From Mycoavidus cysteinexigens (GTDB taxonomy: Bacteria; Pseudomonadota; Gammaproteobacteria; Burkholderiales; Burkholderiaceae): a DNA stretch of 64,000 nt. Position 1 is the first letter of the stretch. Every line of letters starts with the position of its first letter. The stretch covers positions 2,666,001-2,730,000 of the forward strand of contig NZ_AP018150.1 of the NCBI RefSeq assembly GCF_003966915.1. The letters run 5' to 3'. The notes below the pieces were generated by a model. It searched no databases and was not told where the DNA came from. It saw only the letters and a list, made by a program, of their open reading frames with translations. Of this stretch, positions 19,728-29,203 are shown piece by piece. The position numbers and the translations under genes are program-made.

Positions 19728-19758
19728 CAAGTCTGATAACAAGCAATTATCAGACTTG
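19728..19758. repeat. Perfect 12-bp inverted repeat upstream of first NACHT-WD40 gene
   Basis: CAAGTCTGATAA is followed after seven bases by TTATCAGACTTG. The same palindrome, with a 13-bp stem, lies at 34102-34131 in front of the second NACHT-WD40 gene, again followed by CCGCGG and about 315 bases of related leader. It could be a terminator-like hairpin, a protein-binding site or the edge of the duplicated block. Confidence 0.6.
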
Positions 19759-20073
19759 ACCCGCGGAAAAAAAGGGGAGTTTGACTGGGGACAGGCGCGG
19801 AAATCAAGCACAAAAAAAGTGAATGTATGCGTCCCACACACTAGGTCGTCCATCCCTACGCCCTGATTTTTTGCAAAAATCATTTGCCCATCGTTACAAT
19901 TCGGAAAAATTGTGGATGAAGACGATGCGGTCTTTGAGCGTAGTGTACAAAATATGCCCGCATTCCCGTTTTCAGACTTGACCTATTGTTAAAAATCTTA
20001 AGAAATTGGAATTCTCTACACTATTTGTCCACTAAACTTAAAGGGAGTGAGAAATACCGGTACAAGGGATACA

Positions 20074-23000
20074 ATGTTTACACCTGTCAATAGCATGTTG
20101 TCGAGACCCCATCCTGTTGCCCAGGGACAGCTTCCTGTGCAAACTCCGCAGCAGATGCTTGAGCAAGCCGAACAATATATAGCTGTGGCGGATGAATATA
20201 CAAAAAGCGGTCAGGTTGACGAAGCAGAAAAGCTTTATCAGGCGGTGCAAAAGCTTTTTGAAGAAGAAGCAGAAAAATTGTCTCTTGACTCTCAGTCGGG
20301 AAAAATAATTGAGTCTATTTATTTGAGTTATGGCTTATTGTTAAATGAACAGGGGCGCAGGACCGAAGCAGAGACGCTAGAACAAAAGAGACAGCAACTC
20401 TTTGAGCGATATAGACTCAATAACGCTGGTTTTTCTAAAAAGCGACCGGTTGAGGGTGGGTCAAGTAGTCTGCATTCAAATAAAAAAAACCATCCCGTTG
20501 CCGTTGAACGACTTGCCGGGGTGGATGCTTTTTTATTAAGCTATCCCAATACAAAGCTCGAAGCCCTCCAGGAGAGTTCGGCTGAAGCCCAAACCTTCTC
20601 TTTTAAACCGATATTAACCGATTCAGCCGGTACCGATTATATTGGGGTGGAGACGCTAGTGCAAAGCTGTCATGGCACGATTAATGCGCCAGTCCATGGC
20701 AAAAATAACACGGTCAACGTGCATTACTACTCACCGAATAGAGAACTTCTTCCTCAAATCCAAGAAATGCATACTGCTGTTGGAGAATTAAAAACCGCCT
20801 ATCTAGATCGGTTTAAAGAACAGCAAGCGCTAGAACTACGCTCGAAGAAAGAACCGCTGGCCATCCTAGGCCGCAATATCGAGGCAGAATATTTCACCGC
20901 GTGGGAAGAGCCGGGGGAGATTCAGGATGGCCTAGCGATGTATGTGGCCCCGCAGGCTACAACTGTCACAGACAAAAAGACTCTTTTTGATTTAGACGAA
21001 GCGGTAACCGCCTTTTTGACTCAAGCCCAGGATTCTAGCCAGAAAACCCAGGTACTCCTACTACGGGGCGAAGCGGGTTTAGGTAAATCGACTTTTAATC
21101 GGCACTTAGCGCGTCGCTTATGGCGAGACTATAGTGCTGCTTCGGGAGAACGACCGATCCCGCTGTATATCTCCTTGCCGACGATAGACAGGCCCAACAA
21201 GAATCTCATTGGCCAGTATTTATCGGATAAATGTGGTTTCTCACCAGAGCAGGTCGACGCGTTGCGGGCAAGCCAACGCTTTATTTTCATCTTAGATGGC
21301 TATGACGAAATTCCTGCGGAACAACGAAATCTCTATGCGGATGAAAAACTTGACCAATGGCAAGCGAAAATCTTACTGAGTTGCCGGCCCGAGTATTTAA
21401 CGGAAGGTTATAAAAACCATCTGCAACCGCGAGGGCGTTCACGTGTGCTGCTGGAGTATCAGCTCGCGCCGTTTTCAGAGCAATCAATCAAGACCTATAT
21501 TCATCAGTATGTTCAATATACACAGGCTCAGTGGAGCGCTCAAGACTATCAAGACAGATTAGCGCAGATTCCCAATGTCAAAGAGCTGTTGGGCACGCCC
21601 TTTTTGCTCAAAATGGCCTTAAGGGTGTTGCCGACATTAGACGAAACTCGGCCCGGTCAAATGGCTTTAACCCGACTCAAACTCTATGAGCAGTTTGTAC
21701 AGACGTGGTTTGGGCGTTCTTTAGCGCGTCTAGATGCGATTCAGTCTAAATTGACGGAGGCGGAGCAGAAGGCTTTCCGCAGTTTAAAAGACGAAGGCTT
21801 TATTGAGCATAGCCAAACATTTAATACCAACTTTGCGTTAGCCATGTCAGAGGCTCAAACCCCGGTAGCGGAATATTCCCCGATCGCTCGCCGCGGAATA
21901 CCGCAGGATAAGCGGTATGAAGCCTTTCTAAGCAACCAGGACGAAGGAAAAAAGCTACTGCGTTTTAGCGCATTGCTGACTCGCCAGCAGCAACAATATC
22001 GATTTATTCATAAATCGATACAGGACTATTTAGTGGCGCGTGCAGTATGGGAAGAGCTGGAAAACTTCACGGAATTGGCGTCATCGAATCGTTCTACGCC
22101 GTTAAACTGGGCAGAAACATTGCGGGTGTTATGGGAAGGGCTCAGCCCTTCTGTTCAAGTGGATGCTGCGGCCTTATTGAATACCTTCAATGTTGTGGAG
22201 GATGTAGCGATTCAGCGGTTTTTGGTCGAGCGAGTTCAACACAATGGAGCACTGCTGAAACCGCTGCTGGCGTGGATCAAAGCATCAACGAGCCAGAAGA
22301 GCGTGCATAAGGCTGCGGCGAACGCGATCACGATCCTGATTAAAGCGGGGGTGCAGTTCAATGAACTGGATTTAAAGGGAATCCAGATACCCGGGGCCGA
22401 TCTGAGCTTTGGGGTATTCGATTCAGCGCAGTTGCAAGGGGCGGATTTAAGCCAGGTCAATTTTCGTAATAGTTGGCTTCGCCATGCGGATTTAAGCGCA
22501 GCCAAGATGGCTGGTGTGCGGTTTGGCGAATGGGCTTATCTCCAAGAGGAAGACATGGTGTATTCCTGCGCGTATTCCCCGGATGGGAAAAACTGTGCGG
22601 TAGGGCTTGGGAACGGTACGATCAGCATCTATTCGACCTCGAGTTGGGAAAAAATCTACACCTTAGAAGGACATACCAGGCCTGTTAATAGCGTGGTGTA
22701 TTCGCCGAGCAAAAAGCAGATCGCCGCGGGTGGGTGGGACAAGACGGTACGTCTGTGGGACGCGGAAAGCGAAGCGGCTGGTCACACCTTAGAAGGACAT
22801 ACCTCCACTGTTAATAGCGTGGTGTATTCGCCGAGCGGAAAGCAGATCGCCTCGGGGAGTTTGGACAAGACGGTGCGTCTGTGGGACGCGCACAGCGGAG
22901 CGGCTGGTCACACCTTAAAAGGACATACCTCCACTGTTAATAGCGTGGTGTATTCGCCGAGCGGAAAGCAGATCGCCTCGGGGAGTTGGGATAATACGGT

Positions 23001-24456
23001 GCGTCTGTGGGACGCGCACAGCGGAGCGGCTGGGCCCACCTTAGAAGGCCATACCGGCGGTGTTTTGAGCGTGGTGTATTCGCCGAGCGGAAAGCAGATC
23101 GCCTCGGGGAGTTCTGACCATATGGTGCGTCTGTGGGACGCGCACAGCGGAGCGGCTGGGCCCACCTTAGAAGGCCATACCGGCGGTGTTTTGAGCGTGG
23201 TGTATTCGCCGAGCGGATTGCAGATCGCCTCGGGGAGTGGGGACAAGACGGTGCGTCTGTGGGACGCGCACAGCGGAGCGGCTGCGCACACTTTAGAAGG
23301 ACATACCGGCTCTGTCGTGAGCGTGGTGTATTCGCCGAGCGGTTCGCAGATCGCCTCGGGGAGTTTGGACAAGACGGTGCGTCTGTGGGACGTGGAAAGC
23401 GGAGCGACTGGGCCTACCTTAGAAGGACATACCGCCTCTGTTTTGAGCGTGGTGTATTCGCTGAGCGGAAAGCAGATCGCCTCGGGGAGTTATGACAAGA
23501 CAGTGCGTCTGTGGGACGCGCACAGCGGAGCGGCTGCGCACACCTTACGCGGACATACCGACTGGGTTAATAGCGTGGTGTATTCGCCGAGCGGAACGCA
23601 GATCGCCTCGGGGAGTTCTGACAATACGGTGCATCTGTGGGACGCGCACAGCGGAGCGGCTGGGCCCACCTTAGAAGGACATGCCTCCACTGTTAATAGC
23701 GTGGTGTATTCGCCGAGCGGTTCGCAGCTCGCCTCGGGGAGTGATGACAAGACGGTGCGTCTGTGGGACGTGGAAAGCGGAGTGGCTGTGCACACCTTAA
23801 AAGGACATGCCGCCTCTGTTAGGAGCGTGGTGTATTCTCCGAGCGGTTCGCAGCTCGCCTCGGGGAGTTCTGACAAGAGGGTGCGTCTGTGGGACGTGGA
23901 AAGCGGAGTGGCTGTGCACACCTTAGAAGGACATGCCGCCTCTGTTAGGAGCGTGGTGTATTCGCCGAGCGGTTCGCAGCTCGCCTCGGGGAGTTGGGAT
24001 AATACGGTGCGGCTGTGGGACGCGCACAGCGGAGCGGCTGTGCACACCTTAAAAGGACATACCTCCTTTGTTTATAGCGTGGTGTATTCGCCGAGCGGTT
24101 CGCAGCTCGCCTCGGGGAGTGATGACAAGACGGTGCGTCTGTGGAAGGTCGCTTCGGGTGAGTGTCTAAGAGAGATTCAAGATTTTACCGGTGGAGTCTA
24201 TAGCATCGCCTGGAAAGCGACGCCGGAGGGTTCCTATTTGTTGACTGGCAGTGGCGATAAGTTTGTTCGTCAGTGGGAGCTGATAGGAGAGGAGGATGGA
24301 GTTCATGCGCACCTGCGTTGGATGTCGCCACCGGATAATAAGCTGATGGTGAAGGATACGTTATTGGAAGGGGTGGTTGGGTTAAGCGAGATGAATCGAG
24401 CGCTGTTGAAGCAGAGGGGTGCCAATGATGGGGTTGCCTTGTCGGATTTAGCGTGA
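20074..24456 (+). CDS. NACHT-pentapeptide-WD40 (NLR-like) protein 1
   Basis: 1460 residues from the ATG at 20074 (MFTPVNSMLSRPHPVAQ), which has AAGGG just upstream; an earlier in-frame start adds nine residues and is less likely. Order of domains: TPR-like helices (about 22-115); a low-complexity link; an RHIM-like stretch GTINAPVHGKNNTVNVHYY (201-219); a NACHT NTPase with Walker A GEAGLGKST (332-340), Walker B FIFILDGYDE (about 403-412) and a LLSCRPEYL sensor; helical repeats with FIHKSIQDYLVARAVWEEL; pentapeptide repeats (GADLSFGVFDSAQLQGADL); then 14 WD40 blades, enough for two seven-bladed propellers. STAND NTPases of this shape act as oligomerising sensors in bacterial antiphage immunity and fungal heterokaryon incompatibility. 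No catalytic effector domain is visible. A paralogue lies inverted at 29204-33784. Whether it works inside the bacterium or in a host is open. Confidence 0.88.
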   Translation: MFTPVNSMLSRPHPVAQGQLPVQTPQQMLEQAEQYIAVADEYTKSGQVDEAEKLYQAVQKLFEEEAEKLSLDSQSGKIIESIYLSYGLLLNEQGRRTEAETLEQKRQQLFERYRLNNAGFSKKRPVEGGSSSLHSNKKNHPVAVERLAGVDAFLLSYPNTKLEALQESSAEAQTFSFKPILTDSAGTDYIGVETLVQSCHGTINAPVHGKNNTVNVHYYSPNRELLPQIQEMHTAVGELKTAYLDRFKEQQALELRSKKEPLAILGRNIEAEYFTAWEEPGEIQDGLAMYVAPQATTVTDKKTLFDLDEAVTAFLTQAQDSSQKTQVLLLRGEAGLGKSTFNRHLARRLWRDYSAASGERPIPLYISLPTIDRPNKNLIGQYLSDKCGFSPEQVDALRASQRFIFILDGYDEIPAEQRNLYADEKLDQWQAKILLSCRPEYLTEGYKNHLQPRGRSRVLLEYQLAPFSEQSIKTYIHQYVQYTQAQWSAQDYQDRLAQIPNVKELLGTPFLLKMALRVLPTLDETRPGQMALTRLKLYEQFVQTWFGRSLARLDAIQSKLTEAEQKAFRSLKDEGFIEHSQTFNTNFALAMSEAQTPVAEYSPIARRGIPQDKRYEAFLSNQDEGKKLLRFSALLTRQQQQYRFIHKSIQDYLVARAVWEELENFTELASSNRSTPLNWAETLRVLWEGLSPSVQVDAAALLNTFNVVEDVAIQRFLVERVQHNGALLKPLLAWIKASTSQKSVHKAAANAITILIKAGVQFNELDLKGIQIPGADLSFGVFDSAQLQGADLSQVNFRNSWLRHADLSAAKMAGVRFGEWAYLQEEDMVYSCAYSPDGKNCAVGLGNGTISIYSTSSWEKIYTLEGHTRPVNSVVYSPSKKQIAAGGWDKTVRLWDAESEAAGHTLEGHTSTVNSVVYSPSGKQIASGSLDKTVRLWDAHSGAAGHTLKGHTSTVNSVVYSPSGKQIASGSWDNTVRLWDAHSGAAGPTLEGHTGGVLSVVYSPSGKQIASGSSDHMVRLWDAHSGAAGPTLEGHTGGVLSVVYSPSGLQIASGSGDKTVRLWDAHSGAAAHTLEGHTGSVVSVVYSPSGSQIASGSLDKTVRLWDVESGATGPTLEGHTASVLSVVYSLSGKQIASGSYDKTVRLWDAHSGAAAHTLRGHTDWVNSVVYSPSGTQIASGSSDNTVHLWDAHSGAAGPTLEGHASTVNSVVYSPSGSQLASGSDDKTVRLWDVESGVAVHTLKGHAASVRSVVYSPSGSQLASGSSDKRVRLWDVESGVAVHTLEGHAASVRSVVYSPSGSQLASGSWDNTVRLWDAHSGAAVHTLKGHTSFVYSVVYSPSGSQLASGSDDKTVRLWKVASGECLREIQDFTGGVYSIAWKATPEGSYLLTGSGDKFVRQWELIGEEDGVHAHLRWMSPPDNKLMVKDTLLEGVVGLSEMNRALLKQRGANDGVALSDLA
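22561..24290 (+). repeat. Tandem 126-bp WD40 repeats in NACHT-WD40 protein 1
   Basis: Fourteen 42-residue units. The eleven or so central ones are nearly identical in DNA and protein (SVVYSPSG-QIASGS-D-TVRLWDAHSGAA--TLEGHT). Differences gather at the same places in each unit: the two to three residues after GHT, the residue before SVVY, the one after PSG, and those around the D of SxD. The first and last units are divergent caps. The high identity implies recent expansion or conversion between units. Confidence 0.92.
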
Positions 24457-24663
24457 GGAAAATGCGTTGAAAGCAGGATATTGACAAAGCGTAGCAAAAG
24501 CCTGCTTGGGAGGGTTTTTGCTACGGAAGAATCGCTGGATTTAACATAAGGCTTCACTCGAGACAGATTAGCTTTTAAAAGCGATATTTGTCTCATTTAT
24601 TATTGTAAATTACTATGCCACAGCCATGAAGATAATTTGCAGAGGAAAATTATTTGGCCAATG

Positions 24664-25029
24664 TCAGCCTATCTCAGGATCAATAATACTCAAAACATGC
24701 GAGATAATTTCATTGGTCGTGACTTGATCCAAAGTCTCAATATAGCGAGCGGTACCGACTTTTTCACGAGCATTGAGATCAAATGACCTAACATGATTGC
24801 ATACAGCCACGCCATTTGTATCATGTCCTGAAATGACAACTGTTAATCCATTATCTCGGGCAAATTGTCCACCACTGGTAATAGGTACTGTCATGGATAC
24901 GCCCAACGCATTAATTTCTGGCGGAGTGATCACAACGAAACGGTGCCTGTCTTTCATTTCTCGTCCGGCCACTGGATTTGGATCGATCCAGTACACATCG
25001 CCAGGCTGAGCCACTTTGCGTCGGTTCAT
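24664..25029 (-). CDS. mazF: MazF/PemK-type endoribonuclease toxin
   Basis: 121 residues. The ATG at 25029 is preferred because it overlaps the antitoxin stop (ATGA) with GGGA upstream; an ATG two codons earlier is possible. The start QPGDVYWIDPNPVAGREMKDRHRFVVI is the family hallmark: GDVxxxDxxPxxGxEx(x)xxRPxVV, here with H in place of P. The middle TVPITSGGQFARDNGLTVVISG and the C-terminal DLNAREKVGTARYIETLDQV complete the ChpB/PemK fold. These toxins cut mRNA at short sequence motifs and are neutralised by the antitoxin encoded just upstream. The pair sits between a NACHT-WD40 gene and a Tn3-type transposase gene and looks intact. It may stabilise the surrounding mobile region (inference). 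Confidence 0.88.
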   Translation of the reverse strand: MNRRKVAQPGDVYWIDPNPVAGREMKDRHRFVVITPPEINALGVSMTVPITSGGQFARDNGLTVVISGHDTNGVAVCNHVRSFDLNAREKVGTARYIETLDQVTTNEIISHVLSIIDPEIG

Positions 25030-25298
25030 AAACATTCCCGACCCATGGGTTCGCCCTCACGAGCCCATTCGATTTGTTCGTTCAGTATAACCATTTGCTC
25101 TGGGGTGACCCCTCGTAGCAATTCGTGCAAGGAATAACGCTTACGCAAATGTTTTGTGACGGGTTTGGCGGTAAATGCACCTTGAACGACATCAATTTCT
25201 AGCTGAGCGCCAGCTTCAACGTTAAGCATTTTTAACACACTAGCAGGGATAGTCATCACTGCTGCGCCACCTTGTTTGCGGATGTTAACAGTAATCAT
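25026..25298 (-). CDS. mazE: MazE/PemI-type antitoxin with AbrB-like DNA-binding domain
   Basis: 90 residues. The N-terminus NIRKQGGAAVMTIPASVLKMLNVEAGAQLEIDV is a SpoVT/AbrB swapped-hairpin domain as in MazE, ChpS and PemI. The C-terminal half (residues 55-90, with HELLRGVTPEQMVILNEQIEWAREGEP) would be the disordered toxin-binding tail. It is the first gene of a two-gene operon; its stop overlaps the toxin start, so the two are probably translationally coupled. The complex usually represses its own promoter, which would lie in 25299-25400. Confidence 0.88.
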   Translation of the reverse strand: MITVNIRKQGGAAVMTIPASVLKMLNVEAGAQLEIDVVQGAFTAKPVTKHLRKRYSLHELLRGVTPEQMVILNEQIEWAREGEPMGRECL

Positions 25299-25426
25299 AA
25301 TCGTACCCTAACTCAAGTTTAACGTGAGACAAATATAGCATATGTATCACATTTATGCAACAAATAAACATTCTTTGAGAACGATAAGCATGGATATAGG
25401 CGTTATCAGACAAGGGGAGGCATTTT

Positions 25427-25465
25427 GGGGCGGCTCCGAAAGCAATAGCTTGCTGATTGCCATTT
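25427..25465. repeat. Candidate left terminal inverted repeat of a Tn3-family element
   Basis: The 39 bases starting GGGGCGG read inward to GCTTGCTGATTGCCATTT. They pair imperfectly with the complement of 28482-28520 (about 25 of 39 positions; the inner ACTTGCTGATT.CCATTT is best). GGGG is the usual outer end of Tn3-family repeats. No matching 5-bp target duplication is seen. Confidence 0.45.
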
Positions 25466-25488
25466 ATTAAATGCACCATTTTTGCTCC

Positions 25489-28434
25489 CTATCCTGCAAC
25501 CCCTTTGGTACTTGGCATCACTTTGCGTACAGAACTGGGCAAAATCCGACTTGCATAGTTTGCCAGTGGAAAATCAAACGTTCCCCGCAGGTTAATTCCT
25601 TCCAGATTCGTCGGTGCAATGCGACGCAAGTCTTCTGGCTGAAGTTTCTCACTACTAATCGCTTCGATTCGCTCAACGGCACGCTGCATGTGCTGCGTGT
25701 TCCAAGCCAACAAAGCGTTTGTCAGCAAAGAGAGGCTGGACGACACTGCTGCCAGTGTTTCCCATCGTTTGGCCAATTCCGTCGGAATTTTTCCGATGTG
25801 GACAGCGCGTTGGATCGTATGGACAGCTTCTCCACGGTTTAATGCATGTTGCAACTCGCGTCGAAACTCGGGATTTGTAAAATAGTCGATTAAGAAAATC
25901 GTTCGTAGCAACTGACCAAGCTGGACTCCGCCATCATAAACATCCTGACCGCGGGCGGCCGAGCCGAAACGTTGAAGCGCCTGCACGGCCGTGCAGTGCC
26001 CGCTATGAATCGACGCAACCACGCGTACAAATTCATCGTAGATTGCCACGATGGACTCCAGGTTCACATCACCTCTTATGACTGGCAGTAATTCCGCAGG
26101 GGCGCGGTGATCAATCGGCACGTGGAGCCGCCGATCACGCATATGCTGCAGACGAGGGCATATATCAAATCTCAACCCCTTGCCGATGGCAATCCCAAAA
26201 TCAGTGTATCCATGCGTGTCAACCGCGAGTTGGGTCACGTCGTCAGCCTTGCTTTGTCGCACCACTCCCTCAATCGCAGCGCCGGCCTGCCGCTCCTTGA
26301 GCAGGATCGGTTGGTTGTAGAAAATCCCCCACCGATCCCGGACATGAGTGTAGATGCCAATCGATGCCGTGCGCCGGCGCGGATCAACACGCGCCTGCCA
26401 AACTGTGCGTGTTGTTTCCAGGCTCATCATGTCGGACGAAGCCAAATCATCGCGCCCCCAGTGGGCTGCAATTGGATGTCGATGCATGAATTCCAGGATC
26501 ATATTGGATGCTTCACGTAACTTACGCTCGTCGGCAGTCATTCTCATCATCTGGCGGATTGCCTTGGACGATAGCTCTGGAATCATGCGTGCGATATCGG
26601 CAGCGGATAGGGACGTGCCGTGTGCAAGTACGGCTGCATAGACGAGCAATAATTCGCTGCGTGAACGTGGTTCACGCCCTAGCAAGATCCAGGAAAAGCG
26701 TACCTGGCTATCAATTTCAAGAATGATTTCTGGAAGCTGGCCCAGTGGTCGATCCTTGAAAATTGCACGGCGCAATGCGTCAAGATGAGCATCCTCACAT
26801 TGCGCCGCAAACGACTCGACGTGGACACCATCAACATCAATCCGGACTTCACCGTGTATGACAGCATTATGCAGCCGTTCCAGACCTTGGTCGAGATGCT
26901 CGACAATCTGATCCAGAAATACTCTCGGATCCTGTGGCAAATTAAGGTGCCCGTAGTAGTAATTACGTTTGACCTTCCACTCTCCTTCTGGGATAAGCAA
27001 GGCCGTGGCGCTACGGAAAGAAAAGCTATGGTCGACATACCCTGACCCGTTGCGTAACGCCAGACGCAGTGCGAATAGCGTCGCCCACTCAAAGGCATGA
27101 AGTGCATTAACACGATCATAGCCGTTAATTGCATTACGCCATGCACGCCCGAGCTTGATGTTCACCGAATTCGGCAGTTCAATGCCGCCATTCTTGCTAT
27201 ACAGACTACGCAAAACAGTGATTGCATCGATCACTGGATGTTGTGTTTCCGACTTAAACGGCAATTTCACCAGTTTAGTGAACATAGCCCTAACTTGTTG
27301 GTTTTTGGTCATTAATTGCAGACGGATGAGGCTAAGCCGACTCGGTGCGTGGTACTGCAATACTTGGTCAGCCAGTTCGCAAATTTTGGTACGCAACGAT
27401 ACCAGTTGCAGGCTTTTGTCTTGGGCCAATGCTTTAATCGCCTCGGCGAGCTCTATTGTTGCTTTTGTTTCGTTGGAGCGATTTACATCAACTTGTTTGC
27501 CAGCTTCATGGGTAACATTCATGACCCAGCGCCGGAACATCCACAGCAGTTGATCTGTTGCAGCGCACAATGCGTAACGGATAAAGCAGGCCGCTTCAAG
27601 CTGGCGCGCCGGAAATTGGATGCGTTTGCTAATCGAGGGAGGACGCTTGGCGCAACGGCGCGCGTAGTGGCGCACCAGTGCTTCGTTCAATTCTATAGGC
27701 CAGTTTACGACTCCTTCTAACGCATATAGACATTCAATCTTGTCGAACAGCTCGCCCATCTGGGCCGTGGAATGTCGCAGAGGCACCTTCCAAAGCCATT
27801 GCTGCAGGTTACCACCGTATTTGCTTTCCGGAGCCAGGAGTTGGCGGCACCATTGCTCAATAACAGGGGTGCCGATGCGCTTAGAGAGTGTTTCTTCTAG
27901 GTAAGACTCGTGGTTACGGATCGCTTCTGCAATTAAGTGCTTTAATATGCGATCATGCGAGATCAGGATGCGATGATCGTAGAGCCAAACTTTAATTTGG
28001 GCAAGCAGCGTAGAGCTATCCGGACATCCAGATAAAATTTCTTTGAGCCAACGAACGAGGTAGCGTCGCTGGTGTTCTGTCATGATGGCAAAACCGAGTG
28101 TTTTATGAGCAAGTTGTTGATGATCAACTAGCGTGCGCGGCCGTGTCTGGTACAGGGCGCGCAATGTGCCAATGTCCGGTGCATGGATATTCAACTGTTT
28201 GCCTAGGTGGGCCCATAGCTCTTTGGGAACGTACTTGTAAGCATCCAATGTACGGCCAGCCATGCGTAGGTAACCAATATGCAGGGCCAGCGCCAAGCGG
28301 TAGAGACCTTTGCGGCGCGCATCGATTAGTGTACGTTCCCTGGTTGAGAATGTGAAAAAAATATTCAGCTCAAACTCGTTGAGTTCGGCCGGGATCTGTC
28401 GCAAACCAAGGTAAGGGACTCGCCAATGATCCAT
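25489..28434 (-). CDS. tnpA: Tn3-family transposase TnpA
   Basis: 981 residues from the ATG at 28434 (MDHWRVPYLGLRQIPAELNE), the usual opening of this subgroup; the frame is open 11 codons further upstream. The family C-terminus is intact: the DVYDGGVQLGQLLRTIFLIDYF region, a WNTQHMQRAVERI block and the ending LRRIAPTNLEGINLRGTFDF. Length is normal for Tn3 transposases (about 980-1000). A DDE catalytic core of replicative transposition is expected in the last third (for example VDTHGYTDFGIAIG). There is no resolvase gene between the candidate ends, so any cointegrate would have to be resolved by other means. The upstream mazEF pair lies just outside the candidate left repeat. The gene may still be functional. 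Confidence 0.9.
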   Translation of the reverse strand: MDHWRVPYLGLRQIPAELNEFELNIFFTFSTRERTLIDARRKGLYRLALALHIGYLRMAGRTLDAYKYVPKELWAHLGKQLNIHAPDIGTLRALYQTRPRTLVDHQQLAHKTLGFAIMTEHQRRYLVRWLKEILSGCPDSSTLLAQIKVWLYDHRILISHDRILKHLIAEAIRNHESYLEETLSKRIGTPVIEQWCRQLLAPESKYGGNLQQWLWKVPLRHSTAQMGELFDKIECLYALEGVVNWPIELNEALVRHYARRCAKRPPSISKRIQFPARQLEAACFIRYALCAATDQLLWMFRRWVMNVTHEAGKQVDVNRSNETKATIELAEAIKALAQDKSLQLVSLRTKICELADQVLQYHAPSRLSLIRLQLMTKNQQVRAMFTKLVKLPFKSETQHPVIDAITVLRSLYSKNGGIELPNSVNIKLGRAWRNAINGYDRVNALHAFEWATLFALRLALRNGSGYVDHSFSFRSATALLIPEGEWKVKRNYYYGHLNLPQDPRVFLDQIVEHLDQGLERLHNAVIHGEVRIDVDGVHVESFAAQCEDAHLDALRRAIFKDRPLGQLPEIILEIDSQVRFSWILLGREPRSRSELLLVYAAVLAHGTSLSAADIARMIPELSSKAIRQMMRMTADERKLREASNMILEFMHRHPIAAHWGRDDLASSDMMSLETTRTVWQARVDPRRRTASIGIYTHVRDRWGIFYNQPILLKERQAGAAIEGVVRQSKADDVTQLAVDTHGYTDFGIAIGKGLRFDICPRLQHMRDRRLHVPIDHRAPAELLPVIRGDVNLESIVAIYDEFVRVVASIHSGHCTAVQALQRFGSAARGQDVYDGGVQLGQLLRTIFLIDYFTNPEFRRELQHALNRGEAVHTIQRAVHIGKIPTELAKRWETLAAVSSSLSLLTNALLAWNTQHMQRAVERIEAISSEKLQPEDLRRIAPTNLEGINLRGTFDFPLANYASRILPSSVRKVMPSTKGVAG

Positions 28435-28481
28435 CGCTTTTCTGTTCAGGAAAAGAAAACTATGCAATCATAACGTGTCAA

Positions 28482-28520
28482 AAATGGTAATCAGCAAGTC
28501 ATTGATTTATAAGCATATTT
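28482..28520. repeat. Candidate right terminal inverted repeat of the Tn3-family element
   Basis: Its complement ends in ACTTGCTGATTACCATTT and matches the left repeat best on its inner half. The outer end is AT-rich and lacks the GGGG of the left side, so this end may be degenerate or my boundary may be off. Confidence 0.4.
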
Positions 28521-28574
28521 CTATGGCGAGCTCGTGAAAACCCTTATGAATACTAGAGACCGCTACCGTCGTTT

Positions 28575-28922
28575 ATTGCACTGAAATCAAACGGACCCCA
28601 TAACAGCGCGCTGGCGCGGGCGATCGACTACAGTTTAAGACGCTGGCAGGCGCTATCCCGCTTTGCCCATTCGGCCAACTTGCCCATAGACAATAACGCC
28701 ATAGAGAATATCATCCGTCCCATTGCCGTGGGCCGCAAGAATTGGCTCTTTATAGGCTCTGAACGTGCGGGTCGGCGCGCCGCTGCGATTCAAAGTCTGT
28801 TTGCCACAGCCAAGCTCAATGGGCTTGATCCCGCTGCATGGCTCAAAGACACTTTGGAAAAATTACCTGCTTGGCCTCATCGGCGAATCGACGAATTGCT
28901 CCCTTTACCGCCTCCTTTATAA
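28575..28922 (+). pseudogene. IS66-family transposase (TnpC) C-terminal remnant
   Basis: The frame reads ALKSNGPHNSALARAIDYSL, then RRWQALSRFAHSANLPIDNN, AIENIIRPIAVGRKNWLF and on to a C-terminal PAAWLKDTLEKLPAWPHRRI. This is the end of IS66 TnpC: the E of DNNAIEN is the third DDE residue, and the GRKNWLFxGSxxAGxRAA and helical PxxWLxDxLxRLPxHP motifs follow. Only about 115 of the usual 500 or more codons remain, with no start and no tnpA or tnpB. It begins right beside the Tn3-type end, so it was probably cut by a later insertion or deletion. Confidence 0.85.
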
Positions 28923-28949
28923 CCTGTCAACAGTGGTCCGGCTGACCGC

Positions 28950-29096
28950 TTACGTTTCTACCGCCGTTTGATAACGATAAAATGTATCACGCGAAAATCC
29001 CATCACCTTACAGGCGCGAGACACGTTGCCAAGTTCTGTTGCCAAATTGAGCAGACCGACCTTGTGTTTGATGATATTTTGATGAACACTATACAT
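28950..29096 (-). pseudogene. Helix-turn-helix N-terminal fragment of an IS481-like transposase
   Basis: 48 codons, MYSVHQNIIKHKVGLLNLAT through ELGNVSRACKVMGFSRDTFY and RYQTAVET to a stop. The HTH LATELGNVSRACKVMGFSRDTFYRY is common to IS481/IS3-type transposase N-termini. Nothing of the rve/DDE domain follows; the frame runs into the IS66 debris. It lies 107 bases from the end of the second NACHT-WD40 gene. Confidence 0.7.
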
Positions 29097-29203
29097 GGGG
29101 TTATTCCTATGCGCTTACGCGCGGGTTTAATTAAGATTTGCACCTCTATCAAACCGGATAACCCCACCTTCTGGCAAGGCCTTACTGTACGATCAAGTCG
29201 GAA

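Noticed and set aside
22908..24047. Long minus-strand frames across the WD40 region (about 154 and 185 codons), and their plus-strand equivalents at 30192-31127
   Set aside because: They are antisense shadows of the 126-bp repeats: repeats of a length divisible by three keep any frame open. The sense frame encodes clear WD40 units.
22561..24290. CRISPR-like array because of regular repeats
   Set aside because: Units are 126 bp, code for WD40 blades without a break, and there are no unique spacers or cas genes.
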